The notes beneath the pieces are model-generated. The model was not told where the DNA came from and made no database searches. It saw nothing but the letters and a program-made list of their open reading frames with translations. Positions 18,538 through 26,872 of a DNA stretch of 64,000 nt are shown in pieces. Source of the stretch: Paraburkholderia susongensis. Its GTDB lineage: Bacteria; Pseudomonadota; Gammaproteobacteria; Burkholderiales; Burkholderiaceae. Where the stretch lies: assembly GCF_900177725.1 (NCBI RefSeq), contig NZ_FXAT01000007.1:62001-126000 (forward strand), given 5' to 3'. The translations under genes and the position numbers were made by a program. Each line of letters begins with the position of its first letter. The stretch's first letter is position 1.

Positions 18538-19050
18538 TCAGGCGCGCGCGGCGGATGGGTTCGTTTCGGCGTTGCCTTCGGCGAATGCCTTGAGCGCATC
18601 GCCCGCGAGACGGTAACGCACCCATTCGCTTTGCGGATTCGCGCCGATCGACTTGTAGAAGCCGATGGCCGGCTCGTTCCAGTCGAGCACGCTCCATTCG
18701 AAGCGGCCGCAGCCGGTGTCGCAGGCGATCTGCGCGAGATGACGCAGCATCTGTTTGCCCGCGCCGCTGCCGCGCGATGCCGGCGACACGTAGAGGTCTT
18801 CGAGATAAAGCCCCTGCTTGCCGAGCCATGTCGAATACGAAAAGAAGTACACGCAAAAGCCGACGGGCTCGCCGTTCATTTCGCAGATGAGCGCTTTGGC
18901 CGGCGAGCCGGCGCAAAACAGGCTCGCTTCGATGTCTTTAGCGGTGGCGACGACTTCGTGCTCGGCCTTCTCATACACCGCGAGTTCAGTGATGAAGCGA
19001 AGAATCAGGGCGGCGTCGGAGGCGGTGGCGGGGCGGATGTGGATAGTCAA
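18538..19050 (-). CDS. GNAT family N-acetyltransferase (diamine acetyltransferase-like)
   Basis: I start this at the TTG at 19050, giving MTIHIRPATASDA, the normal N-terminus of the family; an ATG at 19098 would add 16 unrelated residues. The 170-residue protein has the GNAT acetyl-CoA motif LYVSPASRGSGAGKQMLRHL, the preceding LEDLYV strand and the downstream WSVLDWNEPAIGFYKSIGA motif characteristic of spermidine/diamine (SAT-like) acetyltransferases. It probably acetylates a polyamine or thialysine-like amine. It is monocistronic and converges with the flavin reductase gene. Confidence 0.88.
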   Translation of the reverse strand: MTIHIRPATASDAALILRFITELAVYEKAEHEVVATAKDIEASLFCAGSPAKALICEMNGEPVGFCVYFFSYSTWLGKQGLYLEDLYVSPASRGSGAGKQMLRHLAQIACDTGCGRFEWSVLDWNEPAIGFYKSIGANPQSEWVRYRLAGDALKAFAEGNAETNPSAARA

Positions 19051-19227
19051 GATTGGTGCTCGATGGGTTGTATGGCGGATCGGGAGCCGGGCGTGCAAGC
19101 ACGCTGGCTTCGGATCGGACGTACATCGTAGCGTTTATTCGAGCGTTGTGCGTGGTTGCGCACTTATACCCATGCCATCGATTCGCAACGCAGCCGTTGC
19201 GATTGGATGAGTGGCCTCTCACCGCGA

Positions 19228-19836
19228 CTATTTCGCGCTGAGCGAGTTCGGCAGGACGAACTCGACGCGCCGGTTCTGTCTTCGTCCATCCGGATTGTCC
19301 GCACCGTTTTTCAGCACGTTGGGCGCGACCGGACGGCTGTCACCCAGGCCCTTGACTGACAGTCGCGATTTTTCCGCGCCGTGTGCCGTGAGCCATTCGG
19401 CCACGGCATTTGCCCGTCTAAAGGAGAGATCCCGGTTATAGGCAGCAGAACCTTTGGAATCGGTATGTCCTTCGATAACGATGGTGCCGGCGGGGATGGA
19501 CTTGACGAGCCGCAGAATGTCCTGGAGTGTCGGCTCGGCGGATGGCTGGATGCTCGCTTTGTCGAAATCGAACAGGACATCGCCCATCATCGACACCCTG
19601 ACGGCCGTTTTGTCTTGCCGCACGGACAGACCGCTGTGCTGTGCGGCAAGTCCGGCGACCTGGGCCGACAGATCCAGACTGACGCTGTTCGCATCGGATG
19701 AGAGGCCCTTCAGGTCCAGAATCGTGAACTTGAGATCGCGGATGTCGCGATTGTAGGGCGGCTCCTGCGCGAGAACCCCACCCGTAGCCGCCATCGACAT
19801 CAGCACTGCGAGAGTAGATTTGATCGCTCCAGTCAT
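19228..19836 (-). CDS. OmpA family protein
   Basis: The start at 19836 gives a signal peptide (MTGAIKSTLAVLMSMAATGGVLAQ); the longer frame overlaps the upstream gene out of register with any signal. Of 202 residues, the C-terminal ~110 form an OmpA peptidoglycan-binding domain: VLFDFDKASIQPSAEPTL, IVIEGHTDSKGS, LSFRRANAVAEWL and RRQNRRVEF. It should sit in the periplasm and bind diaminopimelate in the cell wall. It follows an exported protein gene with the stop and start two bases apart, so the two form one operon and may work together at the envelope. Confidence 0.92.
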   Translation of the reverse strand: MTGAIKSTLAVLMSMAATGGVLAQEPPYNRDIRDLKFTILDLKGLSSDANSVSLDLSAQVAGLAAQHSGLSVRQDKTAVRVSMMGDVLFDFDKASIQPSAEPTLQDILRLVKSIPAGTIVIEGHTDSKGSAAYNRDLSFRRANAVAEWLTAHGAEKSRLSVKGLGDSRPVAPNVLKNGADNPDGRRQNRRVEFVLPNSLSAK

Positions 19837-19838
19837 CG

Positions 19839-20336
19839 CTATCGATCGGTGATTTTGATGGCGTCGAGGGTCTCGACATTGGGGATTGTTAGCGACACCG
19901 TGGTGATGTTCTTCGGTGGCGCTGGAAATCTTCCGTACCATGTCCCGGCAATGGGAGAATCTTTTGATGCACTGATGATGACGCGAGGATTGGTCAGCGG
20001 CTGGTTATTGCTATCCGTCAGCAGCAGGTATTTCTTATTGCCGGCAAGGACATAGAAGCTGTTTTCATAATCACTTTTGCTAATCGCGCCATAGAGCGAT
20101 TCTGTCTTGCTCGCGAGGGGCTTGAAGCGCAGCTTGATGGTCAGGATATCGTTGTTGCGCACCGCCTCGACTACTTGGGCCTCGGCCGCACCACCCGCGG
20201 TGATACCGACAGCCAGTGGCGTGGCGGTAGTGGCCGCCGTCTGAGCCTGGGCCGACGTGATATCAACCAACCCTATGGTTGCCAGCAGTGCACCCAGCAC
20301 GGTGCAGACGCTCGCTGCGGTTCTAATCGGAGTCAC
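19839..20336 (-). CDS. Exported protein of unknown function
   Basis: I place the start at GTG 20336 because AGAGGA precedes it and because this gives a clean signal peptide (MTPIRTAASVC, hydrophobic core ALLATIGLVDI, cleavage near SAQAQ). The ATG at 20378 has no visible ribosome binding site. The mature ~130 residues look like one beta-rich domain (NDILTIKLRFKPLASKTESLYG, KKYLLLTDSN). It is co-transcribed with the OmpA-like gene. No family recognised. Confidence 0.75.
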   Translation of the reverse strand: MTPIRTAASVCTVLGALLATIGLVDITSAQAQTAATTATPLAVGITAGGAAEAQVVEAVRNNDILTIKLRFKPLASKTESLYGAISKSDYENSFYVLAGNKKYLLLTDSNNQPLTNPRVIISASKDSPIAGTWYGRFPAPPKNITTVSLTIPNVETLDAIKITDR

Positions 20337-20547
20337 GATAGCAATCCTCTGTTGATCAAGATTATTGGTAGTGCGCATCAATTACCAAACGAGTTCTCAT
20401 GCGGCTGCTTATTCGGGAAGATCTACTCGTATGCTCAAATTCAGTATTTTGTAAGAAGAATATCAGGCCATTGCAAGGTAAGGCAACCCATGAACTTCAC
20501 ATTCGCTTCACATGTGGCGCACAACGATGACGGGAGAGAAATAACGA

Positions 20548-21105
20548 ATGGCAAATGACGACCGCACCAGGATCATTCTCCGGAGAACGCCGGAATCAGC
20601 GGCCATGTCGGAAAGCGTCAAACGAGCGATGGCTATCACCGCTACGATCAACCAGTTGACATTCAACGATGTGGATAAAGTCCGGGCTCTGTTCAGCGAT
20701 CTCATCGGCAAGAAGGTGGATGACAGCGTTGTATTGATACCGCCGTTCTACACAACCGGCGGAGTCGATATCCGCATCGGGCGCAATGTCTTCATCAATC
20801 AGAACTGCACTTTCTATGACCTCGGCGGGCTCGACATTGCCGACGATGTGATGATCGGGCCGAACGTGAGCATCATCACATCGGGTCATCCCATTGAGCC
20901 TTCGCAGCGGCGCAACGGCGTAATCGCAAAGCCCATCGTGATTGAGAGAAACGTCTGGATCGCAGCCGGTGCGACCATTATTGGCGGCGTAACGGTAGGC
21001 GAGAACTCGGTTGTCGCGGCGGGATCGGTAGTCACCAGGGACGTTCCGCCGAATACGCTTGTCGGTGGAAATCCGGCGCGAGTCATTCGTTCGATTGCTG
21101 ATTGA
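20548..21105 (+). CDS. Hexapeptide-repeat sugar O-acetyltransferase
   Basis: A 185-residue acyltransferase of the maltose/galactoside acetyltransferase (MAA/LacA) group. It shows left-handed beta-helix repeats: VDIRIGRNVFINQNC, DIADDVMIGPNVSI, then the catalytic His in TSGHPI followed by RNGVIAKPIVIERNVWIAAGATI, IGGVTVGENSVVAAGSVV and the C-terminal VVGGNPARVIR-like motif (VGGNPARVIRSI). It transfers acetyl groups from acetyl-CoA to a sugar hydroxyl. The N-terminal MAC-type helices are present and the length is normal. It stands alone between divergent and convergent neighbours. Confidence 0.92.
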   Translation: MANDDRTRIILRRTPESAAMSESVKRAMAITATINQLTFNDVDKVRALFSDLIGKKVDDSVVLIPPFYTTGGVDIRIGRNVFINQNCTFYDLGGLDIADDVMIGPNVSIITSGHPIEPSQRRNGVIAKPIVIERNVWIAAGATIIGGVTVGENSVVAAGSVVTRDVPPNTLVGGNPARVIRSIAD

Positions 21106-21321
21106 CGGAACGTTCGCAATCTCTTACCGGCTGGCAGAGCGATTCTTCAATAGTCACCGGAGCCGATCGCCGTAGTCGCTACTATCGGCTCCGCGCATGC
21201 GGGCACCTATGCTGGCAAGTCGTGCAGGCGCCTAACGATGCGAGTGTCCGTGCGTCGTCGTGCAACAGGCCGCACGTGAAGCTCACGTCGAAGGTTCACA
21301 CTGAAGCCCCGCTTTGCCGCT

Positions 21322-21705
21322 TCAATCATCCGGCAGCGCCGATTTACTCCGCCGCTTGCGCGGCTTCGGCTCCACTCCCACGCGCGGATCGCGGGCCAGC
21401 ACGAGCGCCGTCATCTCGTCCACTGTGCTTTCAAACGCGGGATCATCCTGCGGCACATAAAGCCATTTCCCAAGCACCGGATGAGGCCGCAACGCAGGCA
21501 CATCGGCAATGAGCGCGGCGTGGCGCTCGTGCGACGTGCAGACCAGCAGGCCATTCCACGGTTTGTCGCGATCGGCGGCGATCAGGCACAACAGACCGTC
21601 GATATAAGCGGCGTCGGAGCCGAACATTCGCTTGCGGACATAGGTCGGATCGCGCTCGAACGCGTCGAAGATCCAGAGAAGCGAATTGCTGATCGAGGAG
21701 GGCAT
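21322..21705 (-). CDS. TfoX N-terminal-like small protein
   Basis: The ATG at 21705 (MPSSISNSLLWIFD) gives 126 residues; the upstream frame extension is not supported. The segment TYVRKRMFGSDAAYIDGLLCLIAADRDKPWNGLLVCTS has the RKMFGG-like motif and strand order of the TfoX N-terminal domain family, and the C-terminus is basic (KPRKRRSKSA). It is shorter than full TfoX/Sxy proteins and lacks the C-terminal helix-hairpin domain, so a competence role is not implied. Single gene, convergent with nothing nearby. Confidence 0.7.
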   Translation of the reverse strand: MPSSISNSLLWIFDAFERDPTYVRKRMFGSDAAYIDGLLCLIAADRDKPWNGLLVCTSHERHAALIADVPALRPHPVLGKWLYVPQDDPAFESTVDEMTALVLARDPRVGVEPKPRKRRSKSALPDD

Positions 21706-21854
21706 CGGCGGGAAGTTCCTGGCGGCGGAGGCAAAGGCAAGCTTACATAAATTCGCCGGGCTCGGCAGCGCCGCCGATCGACGATCGAGCAAGAGCGGCT
21801 AGGTATGATGTGCCCCACCTCGGCGACCATACAGGAACCCGCACAATCCAGACC

Positions 21855-22727
21855 ATGCAAGCTCACACCGACGCCACCACCGCCTATACGAAGCGCTTCG
21901 ACGCCGTACTCGCCTATATCGACGCGAACCTCGAAGGCGATCTATCCGTCGATGCGCTGAGCCGCATCGCAAACTTCTCGAAGTTTCATTTCCATCGACA
22001 GTTTGCCGCGTATGTCGGCGTGCCGGTCGCTCGCTACGTGCAACTGCTGCGCTTGCGTCGAGCGGCCCGCAGCCTGGCTTCGCAAGCGTCCTGCTCGGTG
22101 CTCGATGCCGCGCTCGACGCGGGCTTCGACAGTCCCGAAGCCTTCAGTCGCGCGTTCAAGCGTGCGTTCGGCGCATCGCCGAGCGCGTTTCGGCGGCATC
22201 CGAAATGGCAGATCTGGGGTGCGAATTTCGTTGTCCCCTATCTTTCGAGGAAACTGACCATGCAAGTGCAAATCGTCGATTTTTCTGAAACCCGCGTTGC
22301 CGCGCTCGAACATTGCGGTCCGCCTGGACTTGTCAACGAGAGTGTGCGCAGGTTCATCGAGTGGCGTATGCAAAGCGGACAATCTCCGGTGTCGTCGAGC
22401 AAGACCTTCGGCATCCCGCGCAATAACCCGGATACGACTCCGGCGGAGGAATTCCGCTTCGATATCTGTGGAGAGATTGACGAGCCGGTTGCATCGAACG
22501 TCCATGGCGTGCGCGAACTTCTCATTCCTGGCGGCCGGTGCGCGGTGGTTCGGCATACGGGTTCGACGGACCACATTAGCGAGACGATCTATCCGATTTA
22601 TCGCGACTGGCTTCCTTCGAGCGGGGAAGAACTGCGGGATCATCCGCTGTTTTTCCAGTACTTGAGTGTTTATCCGGAGACGGCGTTGGATCAGTGGCAG
22701 ACGGATATTTATGTTCCGTTGGTGTGA
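21855..22727 (+). CDS. AraC regulator with GyrI-like effector domain
   Basis: The start at 21855 (MQAHTDATTAYTKRF) is typical; a GTG at 21810 is an alternative. The N-terminal ~110 residues contain both AraC helix-turn-helix motifs (LSVDALSRIANFSKFHFHRQFAAYVG and VLDAALDAGFDSPEAFSRAFKRAFG). The C-terminal ~155 residues form a GyrI-like/SOUL-fold small-molecule-binding domain (VQIVDFSETRVAALEHCGP, GRCAVVRHTGS, FFQYLSVYPE). This Rob/SoxS-like arrangement usually senses amphipathic compounds and controls efflux or resistance genes. It is followed by a strong hairpin terminator. Confidence 0.92.
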   Translation: MQAHTDATTAYTKRFDAVLAYIDANLEGDLSVDALSRIANFSKFHFHRQFAAYVGVPVARYVQLLRLRRAARSLASQASCSVLDAALDAGFDSPEAFSRAFKRAFGASPSAFRRHPKWQIWGANFVVPYLSRKLTMQVQIVDFSETRVAALEHCGPPGLVNESVRRFIEWRMQSGQSPVSSSKTFGIPRNNPDTTPAEEFRFDICGEIDEPVASNVHGVRELLIPGGRCAVVRHTGSTDHISETIYPIYRDWLPSSGEELRDHPLFFQYLSVYPETALDQWQTDIYVPLV

Positions 22728-22730
22728 GGG

Positions 22731-22773
22731 GAAGTATCGAAGCCGATTTTGGCGTGTCGGCTTCGACTTTTTC
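22731..22773. repeat. Direct repeat copy A of a duplicated segment
   Basis: Forty-three bases here match 23869-23911 with two differences. Each copy lies just beyond the 3' end of one of two paralogous lipoprotein genes on the minus strand, marking one boundary of a tandem duplication of about 1.1 kb. Confidence 0.85.
22738..22772 (+). terminator. Intrinsic terminator of the AraC/GyrI gene
   Basis: CGAAGCCGA (22738-22746) pairs perfectly with TCGGCTTCG (22757-22765) around a 10-base loop, followed by ACTTTTT. It begins 10 bases after the stop codon. The whole sequence is repeated at 23869-23911. Confidence 0.85.
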
Positions 22774-22820
22774 CGAATTTCAGGCAAGCAGATCCGGTGC
22801 TACTCCAAGAGAAATTTCTA

Positions 22821-23423
22821 TTACTTCGCTACATTGTCTGTTTCGACTGACTTGGGATCAAAAGCCAAGGAGGAAAGACAATTCGGATTGCGTTCCTTGA
22901 AACTGAAAGACAGTTCCCCCCATTGAAGTGCCGTTGTATGTGACGTGACTTCATCGAGCGACCTACCGCGCGGACGATCTGTAACTTTGAGGTTGCTGTA
23001 ATGCGCCCGCACCATGTCGAGAGTAATGCAACTTCCATCGAGATTGAGCACGAGAAAGCCGGGATGCGTTGCCCTGTTCCGGATACGTAAATCCACGTTG
23101 CTGATTACGACGTCATCGGACAATTTGATCGGACCACCTGTGTAGAATTGGAATGCCGTGTTCTGAATAGGGCTTCGGCTGGTATCTTTCTCGACAAGGT
23201 GGGTCGAAAGCACGTTTTCGACATCGCTCCTGCTAAATGGAATCTGCTGCGCTAAGACATCAATAGCTTGCCACAGCGTTATCGATGGTTGCGTCCTCTG
23301 TGAATTCGTTCGGAGTGGTTCAACAGCTTGAGCACATCCAACGAGCCATGCTGCCAGACCAAGCGCTGCAAGTGTCTTGAGCAGATTGCCGGGGCGGATG
23401 AAGTTAACGATGCCAGTTTTCAT
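22821..23423 (-). CDS. Lipoprotein, possible immunity protein (duplicate copy)
   Basis: A 200-residue lipoprotein with signal MKTGIVNFIRPGNLLKTL..., lipobox WLVGC. It is clearly paralogous to the product of 23957-24547: both share SxTLWQAxDxLAQQIPF, LSTHLVEKDTS, PIQNT.F.FYT and HPGFLVLNL along their full length. The family is not one I can name. Because the paralog overlaps the end of a metallopeptidase gene, an immunity role is inferred, and this copy may be a spare or may match a toxin that was lost. Base composition is lower in GC than surrounding genes. Confidence 0.82.
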   Translation of the reverse strand: MKTGIVNFIRPGNLLKTLAALGLAAWLVGCAQAVEPLRTNSQRTQPSITLWQAIDVLAQQIPFSRSDVENVLSTHLVEKDTSRSPIQNTAFQFYTGGPIKLSDDVVISNVDLRIRNRATHPGFLVLNLDGSCITLDMVRAHYSNLKVTDRPRGRSLDEVTSHTTALQWGELSFSFKERNPNCLSSLAFDPKSVETDNVAK

Positions 23424-23476
23424 TCAGAAAGTGAGTTTCCTACCGCGGTTACGCAACGCCACGTGCAGCGTTGGAC

Positions 23477-23851
23477 TCAGACGGACTCCACGCTGAGTTC
23501 GTCGAATTCAACGGCAATCTCCAGTCCAACTGTTGAGAAGACGTACACAACGTATTCGGTATGGTGCTTTCCGAAATGCGCCGATTTTTTCAGCATCGCC
23601 ATTGCGGTGGGATATGCCTCGTTGTCAGGCTTCAATACCTCAATTGCATTGACGATATTTAGCAAGCCACCGTCAACGATGCTTGCGCGCGTCACTCCCC
23701 GAAAGGTCAAGATAGCTCGTCGGTTTTGATCGTGTAATCCGAGCGTTAGTGTATTTGGTGTACTGGCGTTGCCTTCTTTGCTGGTAGCGAGCATGTCGAT
23801 GTACCAGTCATGGAAACTGCCGAATTGTTCCAGTGTGTTTGCGATTGTCAT
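23477..23851 (-). CDS. Small protein, possibly Imm50-like
   Basis: A 124-residue cytoplasmic protein lying between the two lipoprotein copies. The N-terminus LEQFGSFHDWYIDML, with the FHD motif followed by beta strands (TLTLGLHDQNRRAILTFRGV), resembles Imm50-type immunity proteins and related small beta-sandwich proteins; the match is weak. It has no counterpart beside the second lipoprotein copy. Its position in a toxin/immunity island supports an immunity-like role, but no toxin is adjacent to it, so it could be an orphan. Confidence 0.7.
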   Translation of the reverse strand: MTIANTLEQFGSFHDWYIDMLATSKEGNASTPNTLTLGLHDQNRRAILTFRGVTRASIVDGGLLNIVNAIEVLKPDNEAYPTAMAMLKKSAHFGKHHTEYVVYVFSTVGLEIAVEFDELSVESV

Positions 23852-23868
23852 GAAGCCTTGTCCTATGG

Positions 23869-23911
23869 AAGTATCGAAGCCAATTTTGGTGTGTCGGCTT
23901 CGACTTTTTCA
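23869..23911. repeat. Direct repeat copy B of a duplicated segment
   Basis: Second copy of the terminator-containing repeat. Its hairpin (23875-23883 with 23894-23902) carries one mismatch, and no plus-strand gene ends before it, so it is a displaced duplicate rather than a working terminator for a local gene. Confidence 0.85.
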
Positions 23912-23956
23912 ACTCTGGGGCAAGCGTCTCCGGTGTTAGTCAAAGGGAGATTTCTA

Positions 23957-24547
23957 TCACTTTGTTGCATTATCTGCTTCGACTGGCTTGGGATCAAAGA
24001 CCAAGGATGAAAGACAACCTGGGTTTTTCTCCAGAAAACTAAATGACAACTTTCCCCACGATGGAAAGGTCGAGTATCCAGTGAAGGCATCCTTCGAGTC
24101 TGGACGAGGGGGATATGTTAATTTGAGGTCACTGTAGTGCGAACGTACCTGCTCGATTCCAATACAACTACCCTCGAGGTTAAGCACGAGGAAGCCGGGA
24201 TGTCCTGCTTTATACCTGACACGCAAATCCACGTTGCTGATTACCACGCCATCTGACAGCCTGACAGGTCCGCTCGTATAGAACTTGAATGTGGTGTTCT
24301 GAATGGGGTTCTTGCTGGTATCTTTTTCCACAAGATGAGTCGAAAGCACGCTTTCAACATTGCCCCTCGTGAATGGAATTTGCTGCGCTAGTGCATCGAC
24401 AGCCTGCCATAACGTCATGGATGGTTGCATCATTTGCGAATCCCTTCTATATTCTCCAGCCGTTTTTCCGCATCCGGCGAGTCCAATTGCCAGACTGAGT
24501 ATTGCGAGTGTCCGAAAGAGATTATCTGGACGGGTAAGACTTTTCAT
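23957..24547 (-). CDS. Lipoprotein, candidate immunity protein of the adjacent metallopeptidase
   Basis: The ATG at 24547 (MKSLTRPDNLFRTL) gives 196 residues with a lipoprotein signal (lipobox GLAGC). It overlaps the last 26 bases of the metallopeptidase gene, so translation is coupled. The mature protein should be anchored in the periplasm. Conserved features shared with its paralog at 22821 are listed there (LVEKDTSKNPIQNT, VVISNVDLRVRYKAGHPGFLVLNL). Coupled lipoproteins behind secreted toxic hydrolases are commonly immunity proteins that protect kin in the periplasm; here that is inference from position only. Confidence 0.82.
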   Translation of the reverse strand: MKSLTRPDNLFRTLAILSLAIGLAGCGKTAGEYRRDSQMMQPSMTLWQAVDALAQQIPFTRGNVESVLSTHLVEKDTSKNPIQNTTFKFYTSGPVRLSDGVVISNVDLRVRYKAGHPGFLVLNLEGSCIGIEQVRSHYSDLKLTYPPRPDSKDAFTGYSTFPSWGKLSFSFLEKNPGCLSSLVFDPKPVEADNATK

Positions 24548-25559
24548 ACCAGGTTCCGTAGTAGTCGGCGTAAGTCTGTCCTGTGTTCGAGGTGATTTCA
24601 TTGCCAAAGGCCAATCCGATTGCCTCCCGGCAGGCAGTAGTATTGCCGTCCTTTATGAATTGGTCGTAGACCCGATTGTAGGCAGCATGGTTGACGCCAA
24701 GTACACCAATGTCTGGTCCGCCGTGTTCAAGGACTTCACGCTCTGTTCGGATGTTGCTCATTGTCGCCGCTGCCTCGTCTCCCAGTGTTCCGTTCACGTA
24801 AGCAGTTTTTGATGAGTAATCCGGCTCGTACGGATATGCCGCATGTCCAACTTCATGGGACAGGATTTCCGTAAGCGTCAGGGGATTGTTTTGGAAGTTG
24901 CTGTCGAGCTTAATGATTTTATGTAAGCGATCAGTTTCGGAGCCGTTGCCCACCCCACCATACTCGATTTGCCAACCAGCATCCTCCAGTTTCTTCAAAT
25001 CAGCCTGCAAACCGGGTGACTTGCCGACAAGCCGGCCAACATCTTCTCCCACTTCGTTAGCCACAAAATCAGCCACAGGGGAGGGTGCCGCCGGGCCGTG
25101 CGAGACATTACGGTCGGCTGTGCCAGCCCGCGAGACGGAGAGAGCACGAGTGCGCTCATCCAACATCACGGCCTCACCCATTTTCGTCACCAGGCTACGC
25201 TTCCTTCGCACTTCCTCGATGTACCACCTAACCTCTACTCTTGACGGAACAAAAATCAACTCGCCACTTTCGAGTTTCTCGGATATCGCCCGAACGACCT
25301 CACGATCGCTCATCATATTGATACGCAACGTATAGTCAGTGCGCCTCAAAAGATGCCGCAGGCTATGCATGTCCGAATTACTCGAAGTCCACGATGCATG
25401 CCTCGCCCATCTCACGAAGTCCTCATGCGCAACCTTCAATACTTCCTTTACATCATCCTGTTCCTCGCGTGTGAATTGCTTGTTGCCCCAGTCCCACCAG
25501 AGGTCAAAGGAGAATTTCCGCTTTTCCTCTGTGCGGAAAATCATGTGGCTGAAAATCAT
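24522..25559 (-). CDS. HEVGH zinc metallopeptidase, candidate secreted toxin
   Basis: A 345-residue protein with no signal peptide. Residues 1-150 form a charged N-terminal region (EVVRAISEKLESGELIFVPS at ~88-106) of a kind seen ahead of toxin domains in Burkholderia effectors. The catalytic part has LTEILSHEVGHAAYPYEP: HEVGH at 235-239 supplies two zinc ligands and the general base, and Glu262 (GDEAAAT), 23 residues later, is placed as a gluzincin third ligand. The tail contains HAAYNRVYDQFI. With its low GC content and overlapping lipoprotein gene it looks like a type VI or contact-dependent effector acting on cell-wall peptides or proteins. The delivery route is not shown by the sequence. 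Confidence 0.8.
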   Translation of the reverse strand: MIFSHMIFRTEEKRKFSFDLWWDWGNKQFTREEQDDVKEVLKVAHEDFVRWARHASWTSSNSDMHSLRHLLRRTDYTLRINMMSDREVVRAISEKLESGELIFVPSRVEVRWYIEEVRRKRSLVTKMGEAVMLDERTRALSVSRAGTADRNVSHGPAAPSPVADFVANEVGEDVGRLVGKSPGLQADLKKLEDAGWQIEYGGVGNGSETDRLHKIIKLDSNFQNNPLTLTEILSHEVGHAAYPYEPDYSSKTAYVNGTLGDEAAATMSNIRTEREVLEHGGPDIGVLGVNHAAYNRVYDQFIKDGNTTACREAIGLAFGNEITSNTGQTYADYYGTWYEKSYPSR

Positions 25560-26043
25560 TAGGAATCCACTGTTTATTCCTGTTGCAGACGAAGCGCAGA
25601 TCGTAGCAGTTCACAGGTAACCGTGGAGCAATTCGCGGATGTGTCTTCACAAAACTTAAACTTTCCTAACTATCACCCCATCTTCGACGACGTACACTGA
25701 TGCGTATCAGATACCGGCCATTGCTTAAAAAATTCAATTCGGAATCCGGAGATTTAAAAATCTGCTGACGGATATGACCGCTTTGTTATCTCGGCACGGC
25801 CGCAATTCCGTCAGCAAAAGAGCCCGGCATCTGTGGATATACAACCCATCTGCGTTATCCTGTCGAACATCGAGTCGACGCATACCGTCAAGACGAAACC
25901 AGTGAGGGACCCCAGCGCAGTGCCGCCGGGTCGTACCATTCACCGGTTTCCTGGATTCGTGTGAGCGACTTGATTTTCCAATCCGTCCGCCTTTAACGCG
26001 GCCAGCCGCCAGGAACATCCATCAAACTAACGGAGGTAACGAC
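25560..26043. other. Intergenic region between the toxin island and the META-domain gene
   Basis: About 480 bases without a convincing gene; a 94-residue minus-strand frame (25734-26018) has no domain features. The first half is AT-rich and probably contains the promoter of the minus-strand metallopeptidase gene. Confidence 0.5.
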
Positions 26044-26865
26044 GTGAAATACCGCACGCTATTGCTGCCGCTTGCCCTTGCCGCTTGCGCGCACACACCT
26101 GATGCGACGAGCCCGGCTTCGTCATCGGCTGCGTCCACCACGGCCACCGCCAGCGCGGCGCCGACGAGCGGCGCGGGCCTCCTCAGCCAGTACCACTGGC
26201 AACTCAATAACGCGATCGACAGCAAAGGCACGCGCATCGACGCGCTGTTCGTCAGACCGGACCAGCCGGTGCAACTGGATTTCAGCGCTAACCGGCTCAA
26301 CGTGGTCAATAGCTGCAACAACATGGGCGCTGGCTACAGCATCAATAAAGGACGTATGCAGATCGGCCCGATGGTGAGCACGATGATGGCCTGCCCCGAC
26401 CCCAGCCTCACCGCGCTCGACGATGCCATTGCGCGGCGCCTGCGCGGCAGCGTCAGCGTGAACCTGCTGGCCCGCGGCAATGCGCCGAGCCTGCAACTGG
26501 TCACCGATAGCGGCGACACGTTGAGCTTTACCGGCGTACCCACTGCCGAGACGCGTTTTGGCGGCCCCGGTACAACGGCGTTCCTCGAGGTGGCCGCGCA
26601 GACCGTGCCGTGCAACCATCCGCTGATTCCGGGCAAGCAATGTTTGCTGGTGCGCGAACGTCACTTCGACGAACATGGTCTGGCTACCGGTACGCCTGGC
26701 GAATGGCAACCGCTGAACCAGGATATCGAGGGCTATACGCACACGCCGGGCATCCGCAACGTGCTGCGCGTGAAGCGCTATACCGTCAAGAACCCGCCCG
26801 CCGATGGGTCGTCGGTCGCATACGTGCTGGACCTCGTGGTCGAATCGGAAAAGGTCGGGCAATGA
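26044..26865 (+). CDS. META domain / DUF4377 lipoprotein
   Basis: Starts at GTG 26044 with GGAGG eight bases upstream. The 273-residue protein has a short lipoprotein signal (LLLPLALAAC) and a Ser/Ala/Thr-rich linker, then a META domain (YHWQLNNAIDSKG, VNSCNNMGAGYSI, MQIGPMVSTMMACPDP) at ~50-165. The C-terminal ~100 residues are a DUF4377 domain (VPCNHPLIPGKQCLLVRE, GEWQPLNQDIEGYTHTPGIRNVLRVKRY). META-domain proteins such as HslJ are envelope stress-related heat-shock proteins. Seven bases separate its stop from the convergent SDR gene. Confidence 0.92.
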   Translation: MKYRTLLLPLALAACAHTPDATSPASSSAASTTATASAAPTSGAGLLSQYHWQLNNAIDSKGTRIDALFVRPDQPVQLDFSANRLNVVNSCNNMGAGYSINKGRMQIGPMVSTMMACPDPSLTALDDAIARRLRGSVSVNLLARGNAPSLQLVTDSGDTLSFTGVPTAETRFGGPGTTAFLEVAAQTVPCNHPLIPGKQCLLVRERHFDEHGLATGTPGEWQPLNQDIEGYTHTPGIRNVLRVKRYTVKNPPADGSSVAYVLDLVVESEKVGQ

Positions 26866-26872
26866 GGGGTGC

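Noticed and set aside
25734..26018. 94-residue minus-strand frame before the META-domain gene
   Set aside because: No ribosome site, no recognisable domain, and Arg/His-rich composition typical of a non-coding GC-rich frame.
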